NCBI GenBank assembly: GCA_040756995.1
Contig: JBFLYK010000009.1
Coordinates: 1-64,000 of the forward strand
DNA from: BP-133 sp040756995
GTDB taxonomy: Bacteria; Actinomycetota; Acidimicrobiia; IMCC26256; BP-133
Reading direction: 5' to 3'
DNA length: 64,000 bases
A program made the translations under genes and the position numbers. Position 1 is the first letter of the stretch. Every line of letters begins with the position of its first letter. Below are positions 44,475-53,595 of this stretch, piece by piece. The notes beneath the pieces were generated by a model. The model saw only the letters and a program-made list of their open reading frames with translations, searched no databases and was not told the DNA's origin.

Positions 44475-46772
44475 TTAGCGCCGGGAACCGTTCCTCCCCG
44501 GCGAAGCGAGGGCGGCCAGGACGTCCTCCGGTGTGATGGGGATCTTGGTGATCGGCTGGCCGATGGCGTGGCTCACCGCGTTGCCGATGGCCGCCGCCAC
44601 CGGCAGGATCGGCGGTTCGGCCACGCCGCGGGCGCCGTGGGGACCCTCGGCGAAGGCGTGCTCCAGCACGATTGCCTCCACGGGCGGTATGTCGACCGCC
44701 ACCGGCAGCCGGTAGTTCTCCAGTGTCCGCTCCACGTAGCGGCCGTCCTCGATCCGGAGGTTCTCGAACAGCGTGTAACCGAGCCCTTGGGCGACGCCGC
44801 CCTGGATCTGTCCGGCTACCGCCACCGGGTTGATGGCCCGGCCGACCTCCTGGGCGACGACGTACCGGAGAACGTGCACGTTGCCGGTCACCGGGTCGAC
44901 CTCGACCTCAGCCAGGTGGACGTGGTAGCTCGGGGTCCACAGACACGGGAAGAGCAGGCCGCTGGCGCACGCCGGGTTGAACTCAGGCAGTGGGCTGGCG
45001 TAGTTCCCCGAGCCGGTCAGTGTTCCGGTGGTCGCCTTGGACGCCCGGCCGATCTCGCTCAGGGACACCACTCGTGACGGAACGCCCCGCACGTGGGCGC
45101 CGCCCGAGCGGATCTCGATGTCGTCCGGAGCCGCTTCGAGCAGTGTGGCGGCCACGTCGGCAATCGCCCGTTTGAGGTTGGCAGCCGCTTCCTGCGTCGC
45201 CCGGCCCACCACATGCGTGGTTCGGCTGCCCTGCGAACCGGCGTCATATCCTGCCAGGTCGGTGTCCGGCGCGTTCACGATCACATCGGTCGGCGAGACC
45301 CCGAACTCGTCGGCGAGGATCTGCACCAAGCCGGTGTGGACGGCCCCCGATCCGTTGTCGTTGGCCGCGGTGATCAGTCCGACGGTGCCGTCGTCATTGA
45401 GCCGGAGGGTCACGCTGGCCGGCATCGGGTTGACAAGCCAGGTGGCGGCGGCGAGGCCGACGCCTCGGTACCTCCCGTTAGGGGCGGCGAGCGTCTTCCA
45501 CGGCGCCCGTTCCTCGACCGCGTCGAAGGCCTCCCGCAGGATGCCGGCGTCGTCGAGCGGCTGCCCGTTGAGGAGGCGGTCCCCGTCCTCGAACAGGTGG
45601 CGCAGGCGGAACTCGCGCCGGTCGACGCCGAGTCGGTCGGCGATATCGTCCATGTGCCGCTCGACGGCGAAGCAGCAGTACGTCCCACCCACGCCTCGGA
45701 ACGCGCCGGTTGGCGTCGTGTTCGTATAGACCAGCCGGCTGATCACCCGCGTCGGGCCGACCCGGTAGTTGGCGCCGGCCATATGCAGCGGCAGACCGGG
45801 CATGAGCGGCATCTCGCCGCAGTAGGCGCCGTTGTCCATGTAGCAGACCACGTCCCGCCCGATGATCTCGCCGGTCTTGGTCACCGCGGAGCGGATTCGC
45901 ACGATGGCATTCTCCCGGGACGGACAGGTCAAAAGGTCCTCGGCCCGAGTGTTGGCCAGACGGACGGGGCGGCGGGTCGCCCGGGCCAGCAGGGCGGCGT
46001 ACGGTTCGAGCGCGGCATCGAGCTTCGCTCCGAAGCCGCCGCCGATGTGGTGGCCGACGATGCGGACAGCCGACGGCCGCACGTCGAGGAACTGCGCAAC
46101 GCGGTCCCGCACGTTGAACGGGTATTGGCTCCCGGTGTGGACGATGAACCGGCCATCCTCGTAGACGGCCACGGTGCTCTTCGGCTCGAGGTACGCCTGG
46201 TACTGCCGATCGGCCCGGTACTCCCCTTCCACCACGAAGTCGGCCCGGGCAAACGCCTCGTCGACGCCGGGCGGATCCGACACCATCTCGCAGGCCAGGT
46301 TGCCGCGGCGGGGAAACGGCGGCAGGTCGGTCTCGTACCGCTCCCAGTCCGGGTGGATGAGGGGCGCACCGGCGTCGAGGGCGGCTTCGAGGTCGCACAC
46401 CGCCGGCAGTTCCTCGATCTCAAGGACGATGGCGTCGACGGCGGCCTGGGCTTCCTCGACGGTGTCGGCGGCCACCGCCGCGATTGGCTCGCCCTCGAAG
46501 CGAATGCGATCTGAGGCGAACAGGACCTGGTCCTTGACGAGCCAGCCGGCCCGGACGGCCGGGGCGTCGGCGGCGGTCAGGACAGCGCGCACCCCGGGCA
46601 GGGCGCGGGCGGCTGTGGTGTCGAGGTACCGGATGACGCCGGCCGGCACTGGCGAGCGGAGCAGGCGCCCGTGGAGCTGGCCGGCGACCTCGAGATCGAC
46701 GGTGTAGAGCGCGTCGCCCCGGACCTTGGCCTCGCCGTCGGTGCGGACGACGGCGGTCCCGATGACGGTCAT
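44475..46772 (-). CDS. Xanthine dehydrogenase-family molybdopterin-binding subunit
   Basis: A 765-residue large subunit of a molybdenum hydroxylase, the catalytic subunit inserting water-derived oxygen into an aromatic C-H bond. Family features: GDALYTVDLEVAGQLHGRLL at the start, the HHIGGGFGAKLD-type loop (GHHIGGGFGAKLD), TPTGAFRGVGG and, near the C-terminus, GARGVAEPPILP, which holds the catalytic Glu. QGSRTTHVVGRA is the usual cofactor loop. Sequence does not tell whether the substrate is a purine, nicotinate or another N-heterocycle. ATG 46,772 overlaps the iron-sulfur subunit stop by four bases (ATGA). Confidence 0.92.
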   Translation of the reverse strand: MTVIGTAVVRTDGEAKVRGDALYTVDLEVAGQLHGRLLRSPVPAGVIRYLDTTAARALPGVRAVLTAADAPAVRAGWLVKDQVLFASDRIRFEGEPIAAVAADTVEEAQAAVDAIVLEIEELPAVCDLEAALDAGAPLIHPDWERYETDLPPFPRRGNLACEMVSDPPGVDEAFARADFVVEGEYRADRQYQAYLEPKSTVAVYEDGRFIVHTGSQYPFNVRDRVAQFLDVRPSAVRIVGHHIGGGFGAKLDAALEPYAALLARATRRPVRLANTRAEDLLTCPSRENAIVRIRSAVTKTGEIIGRDVVCYMDNGAYCGEMPLMPGLPLHMAGANYRVGPTRVISRLVYTNTTPTGAFRGVGGTYCCFAVERHMDDIADRLGVDRREFRLRHLFEDGDRLLNGQPLDDAGILREAFDAVEERAPWKTLAAPNGRYRGVGLAAATWLVNPMPASVTLRLNDDGTVGLITAANDNGSGAVHTGLVQILADEFGVSPTDVIVNAPDTDLAGYDAGSQGSRTTHVVGRATQEAAANLKRAIADVAATLLEAAPDDIEIRSGGAHVRGVPSRVVSLSEIGRASKATTGTLTGSGNYASPLPEFNPACASGLLFPCLWTPSYHVHLAEVEVDPVTGNVHVLRYVVAQEVGRAINPVAVAGQIQGGVAQGLGYTLFENLRIEDGRYVERTLENYRLPVAVDIPPVEAIVLEHAFAEGPHGARGVAEPPILPVAAAIGNAVSHAIGQPITKIPITPEDVLAALASPGRNGSRR

Positions 46773-47242
46773 CGCCCAGCCGCCCGACGCTCGGCGGCGA
46801 GTTGCACCGCGTCGACGACCTGGCTGTAACCGGTGCAGCGGCAGAGGTTCCCGACGATCGACCGGGTCACCGCCTCCCGGGTCGGTTCGGCTCCGCTGTC
46901 GAGAAAGGCGCTGAGCGTCACGAGGAGGCCCGGCGTGCAGAAGCCACACTGGACGCCACCACACTCCAGAAACGCTTGTTGCAGGTCGGAGAGGACACCG
47001 TCGGACCGGACCAGGCCTTCGACCGTCGTGACGCTCCGGCCGGCGGCGGCGTGGGCCAGGTAGATGCACGAATCGAGGGGGTTGCCGTCGAGGAGCACGG
47101 TGCAGGCACCGCATTCGCCCTCGACGCAGGCCTCTTTGGTGCCGGTGAGGCGCAGCTCGTCCCGCAGCACCTGGAGGAGCGTCGAACCGACAGGGACGTC
47201 GGTCTGGTGGTCGCGACCGTTGATCGTGAGTGTCAGCTGCAT
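46769..47242 (-). CDS. Molybdenum hydroxylase [2Fe-2S] subunit
   Basis: A 157-residue small subunit with two [2Fe-2S] clusters. The plant-type ferredoxin site is ACVEGECGACTVLLDG plus a later Cys in LDSCIYL; the second cluster is QCGFCTPG and NLCRCTGY. It passes electrons from the molybdenum subunit to the FAD subunit. All eight cluster cysteines appear present. It lies seven bases after the FAD-subunit gene and overlaps the molybdenum-subunit start. Confidence 0.95.
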   Translation of the reverse strand: MQLTLTINGRDHQTDVPVGSTLLQVLRDELRLTGTKEACVEGECGACTVLLDGNPLDSCIYLAHAAAGRSVTTVEGLVRSDGVLSDLQQAFLECGGVQCGFCTPGLLVTLSAFLDSGAEPTREAVTRSIVGNLCRCTGYSQVVDAVQLAAERRAAGR

Positions 47243-47249
47243 GATGGTT

Positions 47250-48113
47250 TCACGCTCCGGCGAGGGCCCGCTGGCGGCAGAGCTCGGCGGCCCGGGCGAG
47301 GACTCTGGGCGCCACGGCCCGGCGATAGGCAGCCGATCCGCGGACGTCGTCGATGGGGTTCACCGCCTCGAGAAGGAGTCGGCCCGCCTCGTCGAGGGCA
47401 CCGGAGTCGAGGGAGGTGCCGACGAGCGCCGACTCGGCGGTGGGCAACCGGACGGCGGTGGAGGCCATGGAGCCGACCGCCAGTCGGGCGTCTCGGACGA
47501 CGCCCGACTCGTCGAACGTGAGGCGGGCGGCGAGGCCGACGATGGCGATCTCCATCGCGCCTCGCCGCCCGACCTTCACGTAGGCGTCGCCGGTCCGGGG
47601 AGGGGGCGCGGCGAGCGCAAGGGATGCCAGGAGCTCGGTGGGCCGGCGGTCGACTCGCCGCCGGCCGAGGATGAACCGGTCGAGCGGGACACGCCGCTCC
47701 CCGCCCTGCTTCGAGGCGAGGACGGCCTCGGCCTCGTGGACGAGGAGTGCCGGAACGACGTCGGCGGCCGGGGAGGCGTTACAGACGTTGCCCCCGACCG
47801 TACCGACGGCCATCGTCTGCCAGCCGCCGACCGTCGCCGCGGCCTCCGCCACCGCCGATGCATGCCGGACGACCTGTGCGTCGGTGCTCAGCTGCCGGTG
47901 GGTGACCAAGGCGCCGAGCCTCAATCCTGAACCGTTGGTGACGGACTTCAGCTGCTCCACCCGTTCGATGTGCAGCACCGACGCGGGCCGCAGCTCGCCT
48001 CGCAGGTACTGGATCGTAAAGTCGGTCCCCCCGGCTAGGACGGCGGTGTCGCCGCCGCGCTCGTCGAGCTCCGCGAGGGCCTCGTCGAGGGTGCTGACGG
48101 TTCTGAACTCCAC
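47250..48113 (-). CDS. Molybdenum hydroxylase FAD-binding subunit
   Basis: A 287-residue CoxM/XdhB-type FAD subunit. The FAD loops are AVLAGGTDFTIQYLRG (about residue 25) and TVGGNVCNASPAADVVPALL (about residue 105). It is the first gene of the operon FAD subunit, [2Fe-2S] subunit, molybdenum subunit, homoserine kinase-like, and is divergent from the second PucR-type regulator, with 224 bases between them carrying two TTGTGCGAA sites. Order FAD-FeS-Mo is a common arrangement for three-subunit hydroxylases. Confidence 0.93.
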   Translation of the reverse strand: MEFRTVSTLDEALAELDERGGDTAVLAGGTDFTIQYLRGELRPASVLHIERVEQLKSVTNGSGLRLGALVTHRQLSTDAQVVRHASAVAEAAATVGGWQTMAVGTVGGNVCNASPAADVVPALLVHEAEAVLASKQGGERRVPLDRFILGRRRVDRRPTELLASLALAAPPPRTGDAYVKVGRRGAMEIAIVGLAARLTFDESGVVRDARLAVGSMASTAVRLPTAESALVGTSLDSGALDEAGRLLLEAVNPIDDVRGSAAYRRAVAPRVLARAAELCRQRALAGA

Positions 48114-48200
48114 CTGGCCTCCCGTTTCCGTCTCGGTGGCGACACTACGGAGGCCGGAGGCCGACGGCTATGGCACCCTGGTCGAAAGCCACCAACCCGT

Positions 48201-48308
48201 TTGTGCGAAACGCCCATGGACTCCGACCGGCTGGCCGCCCGACAGTAGGTGTCCGTCGGGTGCCAGACCCGATCGTCCGGCACCGAGCCGGTGCTGGTCT
48301 TGTGCGAA
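48201..48308. promoter_or_regulatory. Two TTGTGCGAA sites between the hydroxylase operon and the second PucR gene
   Basis: TTGTGCGAA occurs at 48,201-48,209 and again at 48,300-48,308, in the 224-base divergent promoter region. The flanks extend the match weakly (TTTGTGCGAAA and CTTGTGCGAAG). The core TGTGCGA also precedes the transporter operon and the DUF917/HyuA operon. Likely binding sites of the adjacent regulator, by position only. Confidence 0.45.
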
Positions 48309-48337
48309 GACCACAAGGGAGGCCGTTCGGAGTGCTG

Positions 48338-49867
48338 ATGCGTGAGCCGGTGGCGACCGCGGCCACTTCCGATCCGACCGCCGAGGACCTGATGGCCTCT
48401 CCGGCGCTGGCCGGCCTGGTCTCATGCATCGCCGGTCCGGTGGGCCGTCGGGTCACGACCGTCAAGCTGGTCGACGTGATCGACCGGCTCGACTCGGTGG
48501 ACGAGGGCGCCCTCGTCGTCCTGACCGAGGCGACGTCCCGGGAGTTGCTCAACTACCGGCTGGACATGGCGTTACGCCTCGCCGGATCGAGCGGAGCAGC
48601 CGGCCTGGTGCTCACCGACGGGCGGGAAGAGATCCCGGCGACCGCGGCCACCATCGCCGAACGTTCCGGTATCGCCGTGTTGCGGGCTGGTTCCGGCACA
48701 AACCCGGCCGACATCATCCTCCGGGCGAACCGGGAGATCGCCGGCGGAGCCGAGGCCGCGCTGGCCCGGGCGGCGGAGAGTCTGGCGGCGCTGCTCGATG
48801 CCGAGGCCCGCCAGGCGGATCCGGCCGGCCTGCTTGAGGCCGTCTCGCAGGCGGTTGGCCTGCCCTTCGAGCTCCGGGCGCCGCGCCCGGGTGAGCGCTG
48901 CGCCCCGGTGATGGTGGACGAGGACGTCGATGAGCACGTCTGCGGTCCGGCTGTCGTCGGCGAGTTGGGGACGGCAGTCGATCTCGTGGTGCAGTTGGCC
49001 GCGGCTGCGGTCGCCCGGGCTCGGGCGTCGGCCCGGCAGGCCGAGCAGATGCCGGAGCTGTCGAGGGCGGAGCTGCTGACGGAGTTCCTCCTCGCCGGGC
49101 CTGACGCGTCGGACCGGCTGATGGACCGGCTGCGCAGCGCCGGCGTGGCGGTCGACTGGTGGCACGCCGTCATCCGGATCGAGCCAGAGCGGGACCCTAC
49201 CGCGGCCAAGGACGAACTGGCCTCCTACCAGCTGCGGCAGCGGATCGCCCGGGTCGGGTCCGACGCTGCCCGGGCCGTCGGCGGCGTGTGGCAGAGCGCC
49301 CTCGTCGGGCCGGGGCTACTTCTGGTGCGAATGGAGCGGCGCGATCCCGGCCCGAGCAGCGGGAAGGACCTGGCGGCCCTGGCCGCTGAGATTGTGCGGA
49401 CGATCCGGGCCCGGGTCGACGATGTGGCCCTGGTCTGCGGTATCGGAACGTCCCACCAGGGCGCGGCCGGTCTGCGGGCGTCGGCGGCCGAGGCCCACGC
49501 CGCCGTGGCCGCCGCCCGGACCGCCCGGCGGCTGAACACGCCGGTCAGCTTCGACGGGGTGGGGATGCAGCGGACGGTGATCGAGTGGTACGCCAGCGAC
49601 ACGGCCCGCGAGATGGTCGACCATCTGCTCGAGCCGATTGACCGACTCGGTGGCCGGCGGGCGGAGGAGGCAATCCGAACGCTGCAGCTCTACCTCGACA
49701 ACCAGGGTTCCACGGCCCGTACGGCCGAACTCATGCACCTGCACCGCAACGCAGTCGCCTATCGCATCAAGCGCATCTTCGACATCCTCGACGTCGACTC
49801 GTCGGACCCGGACATCCGGCTGATGCTGCAACTGGCCTGCCGTGCCCGGTCGCTGCGGCCGCAGTAG
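48338..49867 (+). CDS. PucR-family purine-catabolism-type regulator
   Basis: A 509-residue transcription factor. The N-terminal part (VTTVKLVDVIDRLDSV, then GAAGLVLTDGREEIPATAA and IAERSGIAVLRAG) matches the PucR N-terminal ligand domain found in purine-catabolism activators. A GGDEF-like middle (VALVCGIGTSHQGAAGLRAS) follows, then the PucR HTH (STARTAELMHLHRNAVAYRI). ATG 48,338 has CGGAG five bases upstream; longer starts lack support. It is divergent from the molybdenum hydroxylase operon and ends four bases from the convergent DUF917 gene, so it is well placed to control both. Confidence 0.88.
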   Translation: MREPVATAATSDPTAEDLMASPALAGLVSCIAGPVGRRVTTVKLVDVIDRLDSVDEGALVVLTEATSRELLNYRLDMALRLAGSSGAAGLVLTDGREEIPATAATIAERSGIAVLRAGSGTNPADIILRANREIAGGAEAALARAAESLAALLDAEARQADPAGLLEAVSQAVGLPFELRAPRPGERCAPVMVDEDVDEHVCGPAVVGELGTAVDLVVQLAAAAVARARASARQAEQMPELSRAELLTEFLLAGPDASDRLMDRLRSAGVAVDWWHAVIRIEPERDPTAAKDELASYQLRQRIARVGSDAARAVGGVWQSALVGPGLLLVRMERRDPGPSSGKDLAALAAEIVRTIRARVDDVALVCGIGTSHQGAAGLRASAAEAHAAVAAARTARRLNTPVSFDGVGMQRTVIEWYASDTAREMVDHLLEPIDRLGGRRAEEAIRTLQLYLDNQGSTARTAELMHLHRNAVAYRIKRIFDILDVDSSDPDIRLMLQLACRARSLRPQ

Positions 49868-49871
49868 CCGC

Positions 49872-51032
49872 TCATGTCAACACCGACTCCTCTGGCGCCC
49901 GGGCTGGCTGCGTCATGTCGAGAAGTCCGTCGGCGGAAGCGCCCAGCCGTTCCTCGACGGGGACGAAGTCGAAGTCGTAGCCGAAATAGCGCGGGCCGAC
50001 GATTTCGAGGCCGGCGTCGCTGCGCCAGCGGGCGTCGCAAGCAGCGGCGACCACGGTGACCCGGAAGCCGTAGCGGAGTTCCTCGGTGGTGATCGGCTGT
50101 CCAGTCTCGGTGTCGAGGACAAAGATGAGGTCGGGCACGGAAGCGAGCACGGTTCCGTCCCGTTCGGCCACGAGGTGTTCGTTCTGGGTATGGAGCCGCA
50201 ACGTCGCGCCGGCATCGAGCCCCAGCCCTTCGATCACCGTCTCCGCCCGGGCGAACCCTTCGACGGTCCGGCGGTGCACATCGACCACCTTCCCCTCGAA
50301 CAGGCGGTGTCCATCCAACTCTTCCACGATGGCGTCGACGACGTTGGCGTGGCTGACGCGCGTTTCACGCACGAGCCGGCCGAGCCGCTCGGCCGTCCGC
50401 ACAGAACCCGGAATGCTGCACTGCTGCAGTTGCGACCCCGTCAGGGGGTACAGCGCGATCAGCGCGACGCAGCCGAAGTCGATCGTCACGGACCGGGCCA
50501 TTCGCTCCGTCCAGCGGTTGGTGGCCGCGTCGATGACGGCGGTGTTTCCCTTGTCGTCGGCCATGGACATCGGCGACGTGGAGATCCCGTAGATCCCGGG
50601 GATGCACATCTGCAGCTCCGGGAACGCCCGGCCCATGAGGTCACCGTCGACGATCGGCAGGCCCTTCCGGGCGGCCAGCACAAACGGCATCATCGAGTTG
50701 ATGCCGCCGATCTCGATGGAGATCGTGTGGGTGGCAGCCCGGCCGAGGAATGATTCGAGCCGGTCGAAGGCGTTGACGATCTCATCGCCTGCGGGCAGCT
50801 TCTCGACCATGACGGTCGGGGCGCCCATCATCGCCGACGGGATCACCAGGGCATCGGCGCCGACCTCGTCGACGTCCACCATCGTGACCGGCCCGTAGGC
50901 GCGGATCGCCTCCCGGGCGAGGAGCCGGCCGATATAGGGGTCGCCGCCTCCGCCCGTTCCGAGGATCGCCGCGCCGAGCGCGATGTCGTCCAGCTGTTCC
51001 TCACCGATGAGCCGCAACCCGCTGCCTCCCAT
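49872..51032 (-). CDS. DUF917 family protein, copy 1
   Basis: A 386-residue DUF917 protein. From memory, Pfam now names this family after S-methyl-thiohydantoin desulfurase, which would place it in thiohydantoin/hydantoin chemistry. The conserved glycine-rich opening LGTGGGGDPYIGRLLARE, APTVMVEKLPAGDE, the IEIGGINSMMP motif and C-terminal VPDLIFVLDTETGQPITTEEL are present. It overlaps the upstream HyuA gene by 32 bases, the tight coupling normal for HyuA-DUF917 pairs. A paralogue with the same motif order is at 55,178-56,260. Confidence 0.85.
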   Translation of the reverse strand: MGGSGLRLIGEEQLDDIALGAAILGTGGGGDPYIGRLLAREAIRAYGPVTMVDVDEVGADALVIPSAMMGAPTVMVEKLPAGDEIVNAFDRLESFLGRAATHTISIEIGGINSMMPFVLAARKGLPIVDGDLMGRAFPELQMCIPGIYGISTSPMSMADDKGNTAVIDAATNRWTERMARSVTIDFGCVALIALYPLTGSQLQQCSIPGSVRTAERLGRLVRETRVSHANVVDAIVEELDGHRLFEGKVVDVHRRTVEGFARAETVIEGLGLDAGATLRLHTQNEHLVAERDGTVLASVPDLIFVLDTETGQPITTEELRYGFRVTVVAAACDARWRSDAGLEIVGPRYFGYDFDFVPVEERLGASADGLLDMTQPARAPEESVLT

Positions 51033-52572
51033 AGTCCAGATCCCCGACCGCTTTCACTTTGATCCGCACCGCGTCGCCGGGGATGTAGGCGATCGGCACT
51101 TCCTCCACGTCAACGATCCGCACCGTGTCTGGGCGGGCACCGGCCTCGACGGCCCGGTCGGCCGCCTCCTCGCGAGCCAGCTCCAGCGCCTGTGCTCTCG
51201 TCAGCGCACCGATCGAAAAAACTTGGTCGACCTCGCCGCCGACTTGGGCGATCGCCGCGCCGACCGCGTTCGCCACCGAGAAGTGGTCGGGGCGGACGAG
51301 GCGGGATGCCCCCGCCAGCACGTCTCCGAGCAGAACGCTGCCGCCGCCGACCATGACGACCGGGATGTCGCCGGCGGTGGTCTTCATCCGGTCGATCCCT
51401 TCGGCGATGGACGTCTCGATGACCCGCAGCGCTCGGCGCACCACGTCAGGAGCGAGCCGGACCACAGCCGAGGCATCACCGAAGGACGCCCGGCCGGCGG
51501 CGACGGCGATATCGCTGGCGGTGAGGACGTCACCGCCGAATACGAGTGCCTGTCGGATCAGTTCGTAGCCGACGCTGTGAGGCCCGACCGTGACCCTTCC
51601 GCCAGTGTCCTGCACCAGGCTGCCACCGCCGATCCCGAGGGAGACGACGTCGGGCATGCGGAAATTGGTCCGGACCCCGCCGATGTCGACGGTGGCTTTC
51701 GCTTCCCGGGGGAACCCCTGCTCCAGGACACCGATGTCGGCGGTCGTGCCCCCGATATCGACGACGGCGCAGTCAGATTCACCGGAGAGCAGCGCCGCAC
51801 CCCGCATCGAGTTCGTCGGGCCCGAGGCGAAGGTGGCCACCGGATAGCGCTCGGTGTGCTCGGCGGTCATCAGGGTCCCGTCGTTCTGGCTGATGTAGAG
51901 CGGAGCGTCGATCCCGAGCTGGACCAGCGCGGCACGGAACGCACCGGTGATCCGGCTCGCCAGCTCCGAAAGCGACGCGTTCATCACCGCCGCGTTCTCG
52001 CGTTCCAGTAGGCCGATCCGCCCGAGCTGCGACGACAGCGTCACGGAGAGATCGGGGACCTCCTCCCGGAGGATCTCCGCGGTCCGCTCCTCGAACTCCG
52101 CGCTGATCGGCGAATACACCGAGGCGACCGCCGCCGCCCGGAGTCCCCGGACGGCGATGTCTGCCGCGACCCGCTGGATCTCCGACCGGTCGAGCGGCGC
52201 GATCTCCCGCCCGTCGAACTCGAAGCCACCGTGGCAAAGGTATGTCTCGCCGGCAACGGCTGTACGGAGGCGGTCAGGCCAGTCCACCAGCGGCGGCAGC
52301 GACCGGGTGGCCGGCAGCCCGAGCCGGATCGACGCCACGGGCACCAGGCGACGCCCCTCGACGACCGCGTTCGTGAAGTGGGTGGTGCCGATCATCACCG
52401 CGTCGACGTTGCCCGCCGCGATGCCGCCCGTCTCGAGGACGGACCGCAGAGCGGCGACGATGCCGGTCGTGACGTCGTCCGTCGTCGGGCGCTTCGTCTC
52501 CGCCTGGACGCAGTCGCCGTCCATGAGGACGGCATCGGTGTTCGTGCCTCCTACGTCGATTCCGATCCGCAT
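51001..52572 (-). CDS. Hydantoinase/oxoprolinase (HyuA-like) protein, copy 1
   Basis: A 523-residue HyuA-type ATP-dependent ring-opening protein. The N-terminal phosphate loop IGIDVGGTNTDAVLMDG and the ASKHA-fold motifs IGTTHFTNAVVEGRRL, VVDIGGTTADIGVLEQGF and ANAVGAAIAQVGGEV are intact. There is no HyuB partner in the window; the partner is instead DUF917. ATG 52,572 lies two bases after the stop of the luciferase-like gene. The combination suggests that the two proteins form one hydantoinase-like complex, which is inferred. Confidence 0.88.
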   Translation of the reverse strand: MRIGIDVGGTNTDAVLMDGDCVQAETKRPTTDDVTTGIVAALRSVLETGGIAAGNVDAVMIGTTHFTNAVVEGRRLVPVASIRLGLPATRSLPPLVDWPDRLRTAVAGETYLCHGGFEFDGREIAPLDRSEIQRVAADIAVRGLRAAAVASVYSPISAEFEERTAEILREEVPDLSVTLSSQLGRIGLLERENAAVMNASLSELASRITGAFRAALVQLGIDAPLYISQNDGTLMTAEHTERYPVATFASGPTNSMRGAALLSGESDCAVVDIGGTTADIGVLEQGFPREAKATVDIGGVRTNFRMPDVVSLGIGGGSLVQDTGGRVTVGPHSVGYELIRQALVFGGDVLTASDIAVAAGRASFGDASAVVRLAPDVVRRALRVIETSIAEGIDRMKTTAGDIPVVMVGGGSVLLGDVLAGASRLVRPDHFSVANAVGAAIAQVGGEVDQVFSIGALTRAQALELAREEAADRAVEAGARPDTVRIVDVEEVPIAYIPGDAVRIKVKAVGDLDYGRQRVAAHR

Positions 52573-52574
52573 GG

Positions 52575-53570
52575 TCAGCCGAGCTTGGGGAGGACGTCGG
52601 AGACGGTGAGCTGGATCATTTCGTCGGTGCGTTCGATTGGCATGGGGTAGAGGCAGACGGAGTCGGACCCGGCGTCGCTGAGCGCCTGGATCTTCGCCGC
52701 ACACTCCTCAGGGTCGCCGGCGACGACGAGGTCCTCCACCCACTGCTCCGGCATCTCGTTGGCGATGAGGGCGGCGGCGTCGGTTCCGCCCCTCGTGTAC
52801 ATGTCCCAGAGCTCGTCACCGACGCCGTACACGTCGGTGAGCGCGCTGCGTGGCATGGCGGACAGGTAGAACGCGGTGATCGCCCGGAGCGACTTCTTCG
52901 CCTTGGCGCTGTCTTTGTCGACCGAGTAGAGCACGAACGTCGTGATCCGTTGCGGGTCGGTCCGCCCGCTCGTCGCCCGGCCCTCGCCGACCTTCTGGCG
53001 GAGCCATCGGATGTATTCCGTGCCGGCCAGAACGGAGACCACGTTGCCGTCGGCGACCTCGCCGGACAGGCGCAGGAGGTTCGGGCCGACGACGCCCATG
53101 TACAGAGGCGGGCGCACTTCGGGGGGATGCACGAGCTTGACGCGGTCGAAGGTGAAGACCTTCCCGGTCCTGGTGAGTTCCTCGCCGTCTAGGAGCTGAC
53201 GCACGCTCGTCACTGCTTCCCGCAGTACCGTGGCCGGCGAGTCAGGGTGGTAGCCCATCTGGTTGATCCACGCCGGCACGCCGAGTCCGATGCCGGGGAG
53301 AAACCGTCCGGGATGGAGGCGGGCGATGGTGGCGATCTCCATGGCCAGCGCCGCCGGGTGGCGGGCGAGGGCCGAGACGACCCCGAGGCCGACCTGGATC
53401 TCCGACGTGGCGGCGAGCGCGGCGGCCGCGCCGCTGATGCCGCCGTAGAAGAAGTAGTCCTCACAGGGCCACAGCTCGGCGAACCCGGCCCGTTCGACCG
53501 TTCGAGCCAGCTCCGGGAGCCGTTCGGGTGGAATGGCGCTGCCCAGGATGAGACCGACGTTGGCTGTCAT
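52575..53570 (-). CDS. LLM-class flavin (probably F420)-dependent oxidoreductase
   Basis: A 331-residue TIM-barrel protein of the luciferase-like monooxygenase family. PERLPELARTVERAGFAELW and the LPGIGLGVPAWINQMGY segment are typical of the F420-dependent (MER-like) branch, with ATSEIQVGLGVVSALARHP as the usual second strand. Actinobacterial members reduce or oxidise with F420; some act as FMN monooxygenases. ATG 53,570 has GAGGAG 12 bases upstream. It sits at the axis of the mirror-symmetric operon, between the two HyuA genes, and presumably opens or modifies the ring before or after HyuA action. Confidence 0.88.
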   Translation of the reverse strand: MTANVGLILGSAIPPERLPELARTVERAGFAELWPCEDYFFYGGISGAAAALAATSEIQVGLGVVSALARHPAALAMEIATIARLHPGRFLPGIGLGVPAWINQMGYHPDSPATVLREAVTSVRQLLDGEELTRTGKVFTFDRVKLVHPPEVRPPLYMGVVGPNLLRLSGEVADGNVVSVLAGTEYIRWLRQKVGEGRATSGRTDPQRITTFVLYSVDKDSAKAKKSLRAITAFYLSAMPRSALTDVYGVGDELWDMYTRGGTDAAALIANEMPEQWVEDLVVAGDPEECAAKIQALSDAGSDSVCLYPMPIERTDEMIQLTVSDVLPKLG

Positions 53571-53595
53571 GACCGCATTCTCCTCATGCGTTTGC

